From an uncultured Ruminococcus sp. (GTDB lineage Bacteria > Bacillota_A > Clostridia > Oscillospirales > Ruminococcaceae): DNA of 64,000 nt. Numbering within the stretch: position 1 is the first letter of the stretch; each line of letters starts with the position of its first letter. The DNA lies in assembly GCA_900315975.1 (NCBI GenBank), contig ONBA01000019.1, positions 1 to 64,000 on the forward strand, in the 5' to 3' direction. A program made the position numbers and the translations under genes. Below are positions 35,883-43,264 of the stretch, piece after piece. A model generated the notes under the pieces. That model was not told the origin of the DNA and did no database searches. It saw only the letters and a list, made by a program, of their open reading frames with translations.

Positions 35883-37142
35883 ATGAACATTTCAGAGGCA
35901 ATGTCATTCATAAACAGCTACACCAAATCCGGCGGAAAGATAACCGATCTCTCCCGTGCAGAGGAGCTCATGGAGCGTATCGGTTCGCCCCATAAAAGGC
36001 TGAAATTCGTGCATATCGCCGGTACGAACGGCAAGGGCTCGACCCTCGAATACATCTCCAATGCACTGATACTCTCCGGATTCAGTACCGGACAGTTCAC
36101 CTCGCCCTATGTCCTCCACTACAACGACCGCATACGCATAAACGGTCAGGAGATAAGCGATGACGAGCTCTGCGGAATGGCTGAAAGAGTCAGGGCGGCA
36201 GTCGGTGACCGTCCTTACTCGCAGTTCGAGATAACTATGGCGATAGCTATGCTGTGGTTCGAGAAGGAAGCCTGCGACATCGTCGTCCTAGAGACCGGCA
36301 TCGGCGGACTGCTCGACTCCACCAACGTGATACCTCCGCCGCTCGTTTCGGTCATAACCTCGGTTTCCCTCGACCATACCGCTATACTCGGTGAAACGGT
36401 CGAGGAGATAGCCTCACAGAAGGCAGGCATAATCAAGCCCGGTTCAGCCTGCATAGTTTCGGACGACAATCCCGAAAGCGTGAAAGCTATCATCAAAGAG
36501 ACTGCGGAGAAAGCCGGCGCTGAACTCGTTCCGCTTGAACCCTGCCGTCCCTACGGCGACGGAGGACTGTACGCGGCATTCTATTACCGGGGCGTGAAGC
36601 TCTCCCCTGCCATGATAGGCATTCACCAGCGTCCGAACGCCCAGACCGCGATAACAGCCTGTCTGTACCTCCGGGAAAAGGGCTTCTACGTCAGCGACAG
36701 AGCTATAATGGAAGCGATCGAGACCACTCAGGTCAGGGCTCGTCAGCAGTACATCGAGGGTGAACCGCCCGTTATCGTGGACGGCGGACATAATCCTGCC
36801 GGGGTAAGTATGCTCGCACTGATGCTCATGTACCTCAGTACCCGCGGGAAAAAGATATACACGGTCATGGGCATGGTCGATTCAAAGGACTACCGCGAAT
36901 GCGTGAAGACTATCGCGGCGCATTCGGACGGATTTTTCGCGGTCGAGGGCTTTGCACCGAACAGCGTTCCGGCTGAGACCTTAGCAGACATCGCCTCGTT
37001 CTACACCTCCGCGGAGACCGGTACGCTTGCGGAATGTGCTGATAAGGCGAAGGCTCTCGCGGCTGAAAACGGCGGTGTTGCCGTGATATGCGGCTCGCTC
37101 TACCTTGCCAGCGAATACCTGAACAGCCCCTTTAATGCGTAA
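35883..37142 (+). CDS. folC: Folylpolyglutamate/dihydrofolate synthase FolC
   Basis: A Mur-ligase family enzyme that adds glutamate to folates, with ATP. The P-loop GTNGKGST is at residues 46-53, the folate-binding SPYV region at 74-77, the ETGIGG motif near 137-142, SLDHT near 164-168, and the C-terminal ligase domain has DGGHNPAG near 300. Its length of 419 residues is typical. Its start is 48 bases after the SDR stop, with a modest GAGG site. No folate-pathway genes adjoin it here. Confidence 0.95.
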   Translation: MNISEAMSFINSYTKSGGKITDLSRAEELMERIGSPHKRLKFVHIAGTNGKGSTLEYISNALILSGFSTGQFTSPYVLHYNDRIRINGQEISDDELCGMAERVRAAVGDRPYSQFEITMAIAMLWFEKEACDIVVLETGIGGLLDSTNVIPPPLVSVITSVSLDHTAILGETVEEIASQKAGIIKPGSACIVSDDNPESVKAIIKETAEKAGAELVPLEPCRPYGDGGLYAAFYYRGVKLSPAMIGIHQRPNAQTAITACLYLREKGFYVSDRAIMEAIETTQVRARQQYIEGEPPVIVDGGHNPAGVSMLALMLMYLSTRGKKIYTVMGMVDSKDYRECVKTIAAHSDGFFAVEGFAPNSVPAETLADIASFYTSAETGTLAECADKAKALAAENGGVAVICGSLYLASEYLNSPFNA

Positions 37143-37242
37143 TTAAAGTTGAAAGTGCATAGTTGAGAGTTGATAGTTGTGGTGTACGCTGTCGCGGACA
37201 TATCAAAAATAGTCCCTGTAAAATGAATGAAATATGGTCTTG

Positions 37243-37275
37243 AAAAAAGGACTGCCCGAGCAGTCCTTTTCTTTA
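37243..37275. terminator. Bidirectional terminator between folC and yjbR-like gene
   Basis: Perfect 11-bp stem AAAAGGACTGC/GCAGTCCTTTT with a 4-base loop, T/A runs both sides. It serves the convergent genes. Upstream, 37146-37180 is a degenerate tandem of AGTTGA-type hexamers with no gene. Confidence 0.85.
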
Positions 37276-37299
37276 TTTATTATGTTATTGTCCCGGACA

Positions 37300-37677
37300 T
37301 CATTTAGTCAGCTCATAGCTCTCGTCTATGAGGCTGAATATCACGCTTTCTTCAAGCGAACCGTCCAGCGGCAGGCTTATCCAGTGCTGCTTGTTCATGT
37401 GATAAGCCGGAAAAGCTCTCCCCTCGCCGAGAAGCACCTCCCGGACAGCCGGAGTACACTTCACATTCAGTATGTCGATGCGTCCGTCACCGGGAAGTCC
37501 CAGCGTTTTCCGCGGTATGTTCATAATGATGCCATACCACCTGTTATTGCCTTTATGCCGTATGACAGCGGCATCGGGAGTTTTTGCCCAGAGGTATTCC
37601 GGCTCAGTGCCGTACTGCTCCGAGACATAGGAAAATATCGTATTTCTCATTTTCTGTATATGTTCAATGCGGCGCAT
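37300..37677 (-). CDS. MmcQ/YjbR-family protein (125 aa)
   Basis: Similar to the YjbR/MmcQ family of small proteins with a DNA-binding-like double-wing fold. Recognisable are the FSYVSEQYGTEPEYLW start, the ADxxVxR-like stretch around AAVIRHKGNNRWYGIIM, and the C-terminal KQHWISLPLDGS with LIDESYELTK. The biological role of the family is unknown. ATG 37677 is weakly preceded by TCCGGA; ATG 37650 would give 116 residues. An upstream open frame overlaps valS and is not real. It is 61 bases after valS and probably co-transcribed. Confidence 0.85.
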   Translation of the reverse strand: MRRIEHIQKMRNTIFSYVSEQYGTEPEYLWAKTPDAAVIRHKGNNRWYGIIMNIPRKTLGLPGDGRIDILNVKCTPAVREVLLGEGRAFPAYHMNKQHWISLPLDGSLEESVIFSLIDESYELTK

Positions 37678-37699
37678 TCCGGATTGATACAAACGGCGT

Positions 37700-37721
37700 G
37701 GGGCGATGTTGGCATCGCCCC
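37700..37721 (-). other. Strong hairpin between valS and the yjbR-like gene
   Basis: Perfect 9-bp GC-rich stem GGGGCGATG/CATCGCCCC with a 4-base loop and no T-run. It may attenuate transcription or mark an RNA processing site. Confidence 0.5.
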
Positions 37722-37738
37722 CTGCTTCTTCTCGATTC

Positions 37739-40357
37739 TTATTTGAACGCAGCCATTGACTGCTCGATCTTAGCCATTTTCTCCTGAGCCTTTGCAAGTT
37801 TTGCCTTTTCAGCCTCGATGAGCTGTGCGGGAGCCTTTGCAACAAAGCCCTGATTATTGAGCTTTCCGCTGAGGAAGTCGATGTCCTTCTGAACCTTTGC
37901 GCGTTCCTTTTCGAGACGTGCTATCTCCTTCTCCTTGTCAACGAGCTCGTCCATAGGAATGAAGATGCGCGCCGCATCAGTTACCGCATTAGCGCAGTTG
38001 TCGTGGGAAAGGCTCTCGCCTGCCTCGACTGACGATGCGGAAGCAAGCTTCTCGAAGAACAGACCGCAGCTCTCGAATAGCGCCTTGTCAGCGGTCTCGA
38101 TGAGGAGCTTCGCCTTTACCGAGGGCGGAACGTTCATCTCTGTGCGGACGTTGCGGACTGCCTTGATAGCGGAGATTATCTTCTCGAAGTCCTTCTCCTC
38201 TGCGGAGTAGTCGATAGAGCTGTCGAAGGTGGGATAGGTCTCGAGGATTATCATGGACTTCTCGTTATTGAGAACCTGCCATATCTCCTCGGTGATGAAC
38301 GGCATGAACGGGTGGAGGAGCTTCAGCATACCCTGCATTGCCCATACGAGCACTGCCTGAGCCTTTGCCTTTGTCTCGCCGCCTGCCTGTATTCTCGGCT
38401 TTGTGAGCTCGATGTACCAGTCGCAGTAAACGTCCCATATGAAATCGTATATCTTCTGTGATGCAACGCCCAGCTCATAGCGGTCGAGGTTCTCGCCGAC
38501 CTCCTTTGCAAGACGGTTGAACTTGTTGACGAGCCACTTGTCCTCGAGCTCCAGCTCGGAGGGAAGTCCCTTGAACTCGAAGTCCTCGGGGAGGTTCATC
38601 ATGATGAAGCGTGAGGCGTTCCAGAGCTTGTTTGCGAAGTTACGCGCTGCCTTGACCTTGTCGTCGATGTAGCGCATATCGTTTCCGGGGGAGTTACCGG
38701 TAGCGAGCATAAATCTGAGAGCATCAGCGCCGTACTCGTTGATTACTTCAAGCGGGTCGATGCCGTTGCCGAGGGACTTGGACATTTTGCGTCCCTGAGC
38801 ATCGCGGACAAGTCCGTGAATGAGGACTGTGTCGAACGGTACCTTGCCCATATTCTCCAGACCGCTGAACATCATTCTGATTACCCAGAAGAAGATGATG
38901 TCGTAGCCTGTAACGAGAGTATTTGTGGGGTAGAAGTAGTCGAGGTCGGCAGTTTTCTCAGGCCAGCCGAGGGTCGAGAAAGGCCAGAGCGCAGAGCTGA
39001 ACCATGTATCGAGGGTATCGGGGTCCTGACGCATGGGCTTTCCGCACTTGGGACAAACCGCGCTTTCCTCCTTGGTTACGACCATTTCGCCGCATTCGTC
39101 GCAGTAGAACGCCGGTATCTGATGTCCCCACCATATCTGGCGGGAAATGCACCAGTCGCGGATATTTTCGAGCCAGTGGAAGTATATCTTGTCGAAACGC
39201 TCGGGAACGAACTTGGTGTCGCCGTCCTTAACAGCCTTGATAGCAGGCTCGGCAAGGGGCTTCATCTTAACGAACCACTGTGTTGATACCTTCGGCTCAA
39301 CGGTTGTGCCGCAGCGGTAGCAGGTACCTACATTATGGCTGTATTCCTCGATCTTGACGAGTGCGCCCTCAGCCTCGAGGTCCTCGACGATCTTCTTGCG
39401 AGCCTCATATCTGTCCATTCCGGCGTATGCAGGGTAGTCGTCAACGATAGTGGCGTCGTCGTTCATAACGTTGATAACGGGGAGGTTATGACGGAGACCT
39501 ACCTCGAAGTCGTTCGGGTCGTGGGCAGGTGTTATCTTAACAACGCCTGTTCCGAAGTCCATTTCAACGTAATCATCGGCAACAATGGGTATCTCGCGGT
39601 GTACGAGCGGGAGGATAACTGTCTTGCCTACCAAGTCCTTGTAGCGCTCGTCAGCCGGGTTTACGGCAACGGCAGTATCACCGAGAAGTGTCTCCGGACG
39701 GGTAGTTGCAAGCTCGAGATAGCCGTCAGCGTCCTTTATCTTGTAGCGGAGATGCCAGAAATGACCTGCCTGATCCTCATATGTTACCTCGGCGTCAGAG
39801 AGTGAGGTCTTACATTTCGGACACCAGTTGATGATACGCTCACCGCGGTAGATAAGGCCTTTTTCATAATACTTTACGAAAACCTCCTTGACTGCCTTTG
39901 AGCAGCCCTCGTCCATAGTGAAGCGCTCGCGTGACCAGTCGCAGGACGAGCCGAGCTTTTTGAGCTGCTCAACGATACGTCCGCCGTACTGTTTCTTCCA
40001 CTCCCATGCACGCTTCATGAAGCCCTCGCGTCCGAGGTCCTCCTTGGTGACGCCTTCCTTACGCATAGCCTCAACTATCTTAGCCTCGGTTGCGATGGCA
40101 GCGTGGTCGGTACCCGGAAGCCACAGTGCGCTGTAGCCGCTCATTCTCTTCCAGCGGATAAGGATATCCTGAAGTGTCTCGTCAAGGGCGTGACCCATGT
40201 GGAGCTGTCCTGTTATGTTCGGAGGGGGAATAACGATAGTATAGGGCGTTTTCTTGGGATCGACCTCTGCGCGGAAGCAGCCCTTGTCGTTCCACGCCTG
40301 ATAGATACGGTCCTCAAAGTCCTTGGGGTCATAAGCTTTTGCAAGTTCTTTTGCCAT
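37739..40357 (-). CDS. valS: Valyl-tRNA synthetase
   Basis: Class I aminoacyl-tRNA synthetase charging tRNA-Val, 872 residues. The HIGH-type motif appears in PPPNITGQLHMGHAL (about 44-58) and the KMSKS loop in GRKMSKSLGNG (about 520-530). The editing domain with GTDHAAIATE and ETLLGDTAVAVNP is complete, and zinc-type Cys pairs lie near 410-430. The C-terminal coiled coil that grips the tRNA arm covers about 805-872. AAGGAG lies before the ATG. It follows the membrane-protein gene by 20 bases and is therefore under the valine T-box. Confidence 0.98.
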   Translation of the reverse strand: MAKELAKAYDPKDFEDRIYQAWNDKGCFRAEVDPKKTPYTIVIPPPNITGQLHMGHALDETLQDILIRWKRMSGYSALWLPGTDHAAIATEAKIVEAMRKEGVTKEDLGREGFMKRAWEWKKQYGGRIVEQLKKLGSSCDWSRERFTMDEGCSKAVKEVFVKYYEKGLIYRGERIINWCPKCKTSLSDAEVTYEDQAGHFWHLRYKIKDADGYLELATTRPETLLGDTAVAVNPADERYKDLVGKTVILPLVHREIPIVADDYVEMDFGTGVVKITPAHDPNDFEVGLRHNLPVINVMNDDATIVDDYPAYAGMDRYEARKKIVEDLEAEGALVKIEEYSHNVGTCYRCGTTVEPKVSTQWFVKMKPLAEPAIKAVKDGDTKFVPERFDKIYFHWLENIRDWCISRQIWWGHQIPAFYCDECGEMVVTKEESAVCPKCGKPMRQDPDTLDTWFSSALWPFSTLGWPEKTADLDYFYPTNTLVTGYDIIFFWVIRMMFSGLENMGKVPFDTVLIHGLVRDAQGRKMSKSLGNGIDPLEVINEYGADALRFMLATGNSPGNDMRYIDDKVKAARNFANKLWNASRFIMMNLPEDFEFKGLPSELELEDKWLVNKFNRLAKEVGENLDRYELGVASQKIYDFIWDVYCDWYIELTKPRIQAGGETKAKAQAVLVWAMQGMLKLLHPFMPFITEEIWQVLNNEKSMIILETYPTFDSSIDYSAEEKDFEKIISAIKAVRNVRTEMNVPPSVKAKLLIETADKALFESCGLFFEKLASASSVEAGESLSHDNCANAVTDAARIFIPMDELVDKEKEIARLEKERAKVQKDIDFLSGKLNNQGFVAKAPAQLIEAEKAKLAKAQEKMAKIEQSMAAFK

Positions 40358-40377
40358 TGGTATTTCTCCTTACTGTA

Positions 40378-41190
40378 TTATTGAGCGGCATTGTTGCAGC
40401 GCTCGTTGATAAACTGTGCTATTTCGCGGTTATTGCGGATAAATCTCCGCTTGTAGCTGCCCGCTGCCGTGACTATCGTCACCTTTTTGGGGAAGCCTGT
40501 CTCCGCACGGATAACATCGGACAACCGTATCGAAGCCCAATCGCTGAAAAAGACATTTCCGTCCGCGACATTAAGATATTCTTTTTTCTGTTTCTTTGAA
40601 GCCCTCCTTATCACAACGACAGCCGTGATAAGCACCGGAAGGGCGGAAAGTGTGATAATGGCGGAAATGTCTTCGAGAATATTGTCATTGGCATTGCTCC
40701 ACCGATTATCCTTTTCGTTTTCGATGAGGTCATCAATTATCTCGTCATAGCTCTTTTCCTTGACAAGTCCGACTCCAATGACCTCCGCAGGCTTTGTGGC
40801 AAGCAGCTCAAAATATCTCAGATATATCTGCTTTATCACATACTCATTCTCGTCGTCGTAGCTTCTCGGGTCAGCATACGACCACAGCCCCAATGTGAAG
40901 GCATCAGCGAGCTTATCTCCTAAATCAGGATCATCGCCGCTTTTGTTCCGGAAATTTTTCCTTTCATTTTCGATAAAGCTGTTCACCTCATCGTAATAGG
41001 TATCATACGCCTTTTTCGCAGCCTTTCTGTCCTTGCTGTACTGAAGCCTGTCCGAAAACAAATTCGCAATAATCAAGCCAACGATCATAAGAAGTATCAG
41101 AACCCCAAAGAACAGCCTTGCACATTTCAATGCTATACTCTCTGACTGGATAGAATCGTTCCTGCCTGCTTCAAGTATTTCGTTCTCCAC
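40378..41190 (-). CDS. Two-span membrane protein of unknown function in the valS operon (270 aa)
   Basis: I do not recognise it. It has two membrane spans (about residues 28-47 and 180-198) around a charged domain of about 130 residues. The 70-residue cytoplasmic tail looks PH-like: it has beta-strand patterns around NVFFSDWASIRLSDVIRAE and KVTIVTAAGSYKRRFI, reminiscent of membrane PH/YcxB-like domains. The start is GTG 41190, with GGAGGTG upstream. It sits directly after the T-box terminator and before valS, so its expression should rise when tRNA-Val is uncharged. Why a membrane protein should share that control is open. Confidence 0.85.
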   Translation of the reverse strand: MENEILEAGRNDSIQSESIALKCARLFFGVLILLMIVGLIIANLFSDRLQYSKDRKAAKKAYDTYYDEVNSFIENERKNFRNKSGDDPDLGDKLADAFTLGLWSYADPRSYDDENEYVIKQIYLRYFELLATKPAEVIGVGLVKEKSYDEIIDDLIENEKDNRWSNANDNILEDISAIITLSALPVLITAVVVIRRASKKQKKEYLNVADGNVFFSDWASIRLSDVIRAETGFPKKVTIVTAAGSYKRRFIRNNREIAQFINERCNNAAQ

Positions 41191-41202
41191 ATCAACACCT
41201 CC

Positions 41203-41465
41203 GAAAAACAGAAAACGCCCCGAGCCGTTTAAGGCTCAGGGCGAACTAAAGTCCGTGTTACCACCTGAATTCGGATAAATATCCGCACTCTGCGAGGTCT
41301 GACAACCTCTTCCCCTGTAACGTGAGGTCACGCCGCGGACTACTGCTATTTCGCCCGTAGAGCTCCGAAACTACTTCCCCGCGCACCTCATACTGCCTTG
41401 CACCGGACGGCAGCTCTCTGAAAATCGGCATTCACGGGTACTCCTTTTCTTCCCAGCTTTTAATA
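41203..41465 (-). promoter_or_regulatory. T-box leader, candidate specifier GTA (Val)
   Basis: On the minus strand the leader shows, in order: AGTA beside CCCGTG, the AGAGAG bulge, a GGTG loop, CGCGGG pairing back to CCCGTG, then GAA-GTA with GTA (41372-41374) in the specifier position. Next come the T-box sequence AGGTGGTAACACGG (41253-41266) and an 11-bp terminator stem (41216-41243) with a T-rich tail. Uncharged tRNA-Val would favour antitermination. This explains most of the 309-base gap. Confidence 0.93.
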
Positions 41466-41474
41466 TATGCTAAT

Positions 41475-41503
41475 ATTATACACGATATTTTCCGGTTTGT
41501 CAA
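41475..41503 (-). promoter_or_regulatory. Consensus promoter of the T-box operon
   Basis: Minus-strand TTGACA (41498-41503), 17 bp, TATAAT (41475-41480). The -35 box overlaps the stop region of the gene upstream. Confidence 0.9.
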
Positions 41504-42963
41504 GCATTTTTCTCATCATCGTCCGCAGCTTCCGGTTTTTCGGGCTCGTCAGCGGAGACCTCCGGCTTTTCGGCAGCTTCCGGCTGAGCATTATCCGGTG
41601 CGGAAGGCTTTTCCGCAGGAGCAGCCTCGTCCTTGTTTTTCCTTTTCATGATAAGGACAGCCGCAATTATACCGCCGATGATGACGAGTATTATCGCTAT
41701 GAGTATGAACAGGCAGATGCCGAGAGGACGCGGACAGAAGCCGCAGACTCCGCACTTTTTCTTTTCGGTCGTAGTCACAGCAGCGGTGGTTGTATCTATC
41801 GCGCTGACTGTATCAACGACCTCCGCGGTAGTGACCTCCATGTCGAGTGAACCGAAGGTCAGCACATTGGAATAGTCGGAGTAGAAGTCCTCCTGATCCT
41901 CCTGCATACACAAGTACCTTGCCCGCAGTTCAATAGGAGTGTCCTTTTCAACCTTTTTCTCAGCCTCAGCAATATTCTGAAGGGCGTAGGTCAGTTCGCC
42001 GGATTTTATCCAAGAATCGCCCTGGAGCTCGATCCAGTTTTCAGTGCCCTGAACTCTAGCCTCCACACAGAGCCTTACATCGCCTTTTGTACCTTTTACC
42101 TGAGAGATCTGCTTTGCAAGCTCGGGAATTACGTCAAGCTTTATGGAAATTACCGGGAAACCGTTGAAATCCTGCTCCATATATCTCAGGTCACTTATCA
42201 CAGGCGGTGCTATATCGCCTTTTTTCAGCGGCTCGAATGTCTCAGCGTCCTTGCCGACAGATGCGACCTCTGACCAGTCCGAGGTCACTTTTATGTCCTC
42301 GCCCTCAAGAGGACGGCAGGTCACAAGCCAGCGCACCCTTGTATAAATAGTATGACCTTCAAGATCTATCTTCGCATTCTTTTCATCGCCGGTATCAACG
42401 AGCTCGTACTGATCCTCCCTGAGAACGTCCTTCCAGCCGTTATAATCGTCGCTGTCCTGATGTCTGCCGTACCACCTGGAATCCTCCGGGTCGTCGGCAT
42501 TGCCCATATACCGGAACAGCCACTCGCTCATCGAGGTCTCAGGGGAATAGCTCTGTGAAGTGTAAGCCCATTCTCCGAGGTGCTGGACGAAGTTCTCGTC
42601 ATAACCGTCAGTTATCCAGTATTCATTGCACTTCCAGTCGTCCTGACTGTCGATGGACCAGTCGATCTGAGTCTCTATCCACAGGTCATCGTAGCCCATT
42701 TCGTTCAGCTCGGCAACAACAGTCCCGTAGGTCTCCGGCTCTGCTTTTCTCGTTGACCATTCGCTCATAGAGTTGTTCTGAGAATAGTGTATCTCAAAGG
42801 TGTTGAGCGAATCGTCGCCGTCAAGGTAAATGATCGACACGTTTTCCGGCGCAGTAAGCTCAAACGGAAGCTTTTTGCCGTCCGCATTGTCCGCGGAAGC
42901 CGTAAATGGTATGCAGGCTATCGCCGTTGTGCAGGCTGCCAGTAAAGATAGAACGTTTTTCAT
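41500..42963 (-). CDS. Secreted, C-terminally membrane-anchored protein of unknown function (487 aa)
   Basis: Signal peptide at residues 1-25 (hydrophobic core then Ala-Ser-Ala). The external part of about 365 residues is Trp/Tyr/Asp-rich and beta-predicted; fibronectin-like folds are possible but not clear. A Thr-rich stalk (near 375-400) leads to a Cys cluster, CGVCGFCPRPLGIC, just before a membrane span (about 415-440). A Pro/Glu/Ala-rich acidic cytoplasmic tail of about 45 residues follows. ATG 42963 follows AGGGGAGGT; an upstream extension is unlikely. The Cys cluster could be palmitoylated, bind metal or form disulphides. No sequence feature gives its role. Confidence 0.88.
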   Translation of the reverse strand: MKNVLSLLAACTTAIACIPFTASADNADGKKLPFELTAPENVSIIYLDGDDSLNTFEIHYSQNNSMSEWSTRKAEPETYGTVVAELNEMGYDDLWIETQIDWSIDSQDDWKCNEYWITDGYDENFVQHLGEWAYTSQSYSPETSMSEWLFRYMGNADDPEDSRWYGRHQDSDDYNGWKDVLREDQYELVDTGDEKNAKIDLEGHTIYTRVRWLVTCRPLEGEDIKVTSDWSEVASVGKDAETFEPLKKGDIAPPVISDLRYMEQDFNGFPVISIKLDVIPELAKQISQVKGTKGDVRLCVEARVQGTENWIELQGDSWIKSGELTYALQNIAEAEKKVEKDTPIELRARYLCMQEDQEDFYSDYSNVLTFGSLDMEVTTAEVVDTVSAIDTTTAAVTTTEKKKCGVCGFCPRPLGICLFILIAIILVIIGGIIAAVLIMKRKNKDEAAPAEKPSAPDNAQPEAAEKPEVSADEPEKPEAADDDEKNA

Positions 42964-43006
42964 GATAATACCTCCCCTTTTTGTTGAATAATGCGGGTAC
43001 AAGTAC

Positions 43007-43035
43007 ATTATAAGGTATTCTGCAATTTAGTTAAA
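43007..43035 (-). promoter_or_regulatory. Promoter of the anchored secreted protein
   Basis: Minus-strand TATAAT (43007-43012) with a weak TTTAAC at -35 (43030-43035), 17-bp spacing. The rest of the 301-base divergent gap is AT-rich and empty apart from the plus-strand promoter. Confidence 0.55.
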
Positions 43036-43161
43036 GCAAATACGGTTAATTATTTGTAAATAAATAATGAACTTTTATTAAATTAATGTCCAAAGCCGCC
43101 CTTACTACAGCTTTTTTCATAGGTTCAGGAACATTTTTTATGAATTTTCATACATTAGTAC

Positions 43162-43190
43162 TTGAAAAGTCAAGGATAATGTGTTATAAT
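43162..43190 (+). promoter_or_regulatory. Promoter of the diguanylate cyclase gene
   Basis: TTGAAA (43162-43167), 17 bp, TATAAT (43185-43190). Confidence 0.8.
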
Positions 43191-43264
43191 ATTATATATA
43201 GAATTTTGTTTTTTATATTACAATACCGACCTAACTAACCTTCTGTTTATAAGGAGTTGTCCCT

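Noticed and set aside
37146..37180. A small repeat array, possibly CRISPR-like
   Set aside because: Only a short degenerate AGTTGA tandem without spacers; no cas genes in the window.
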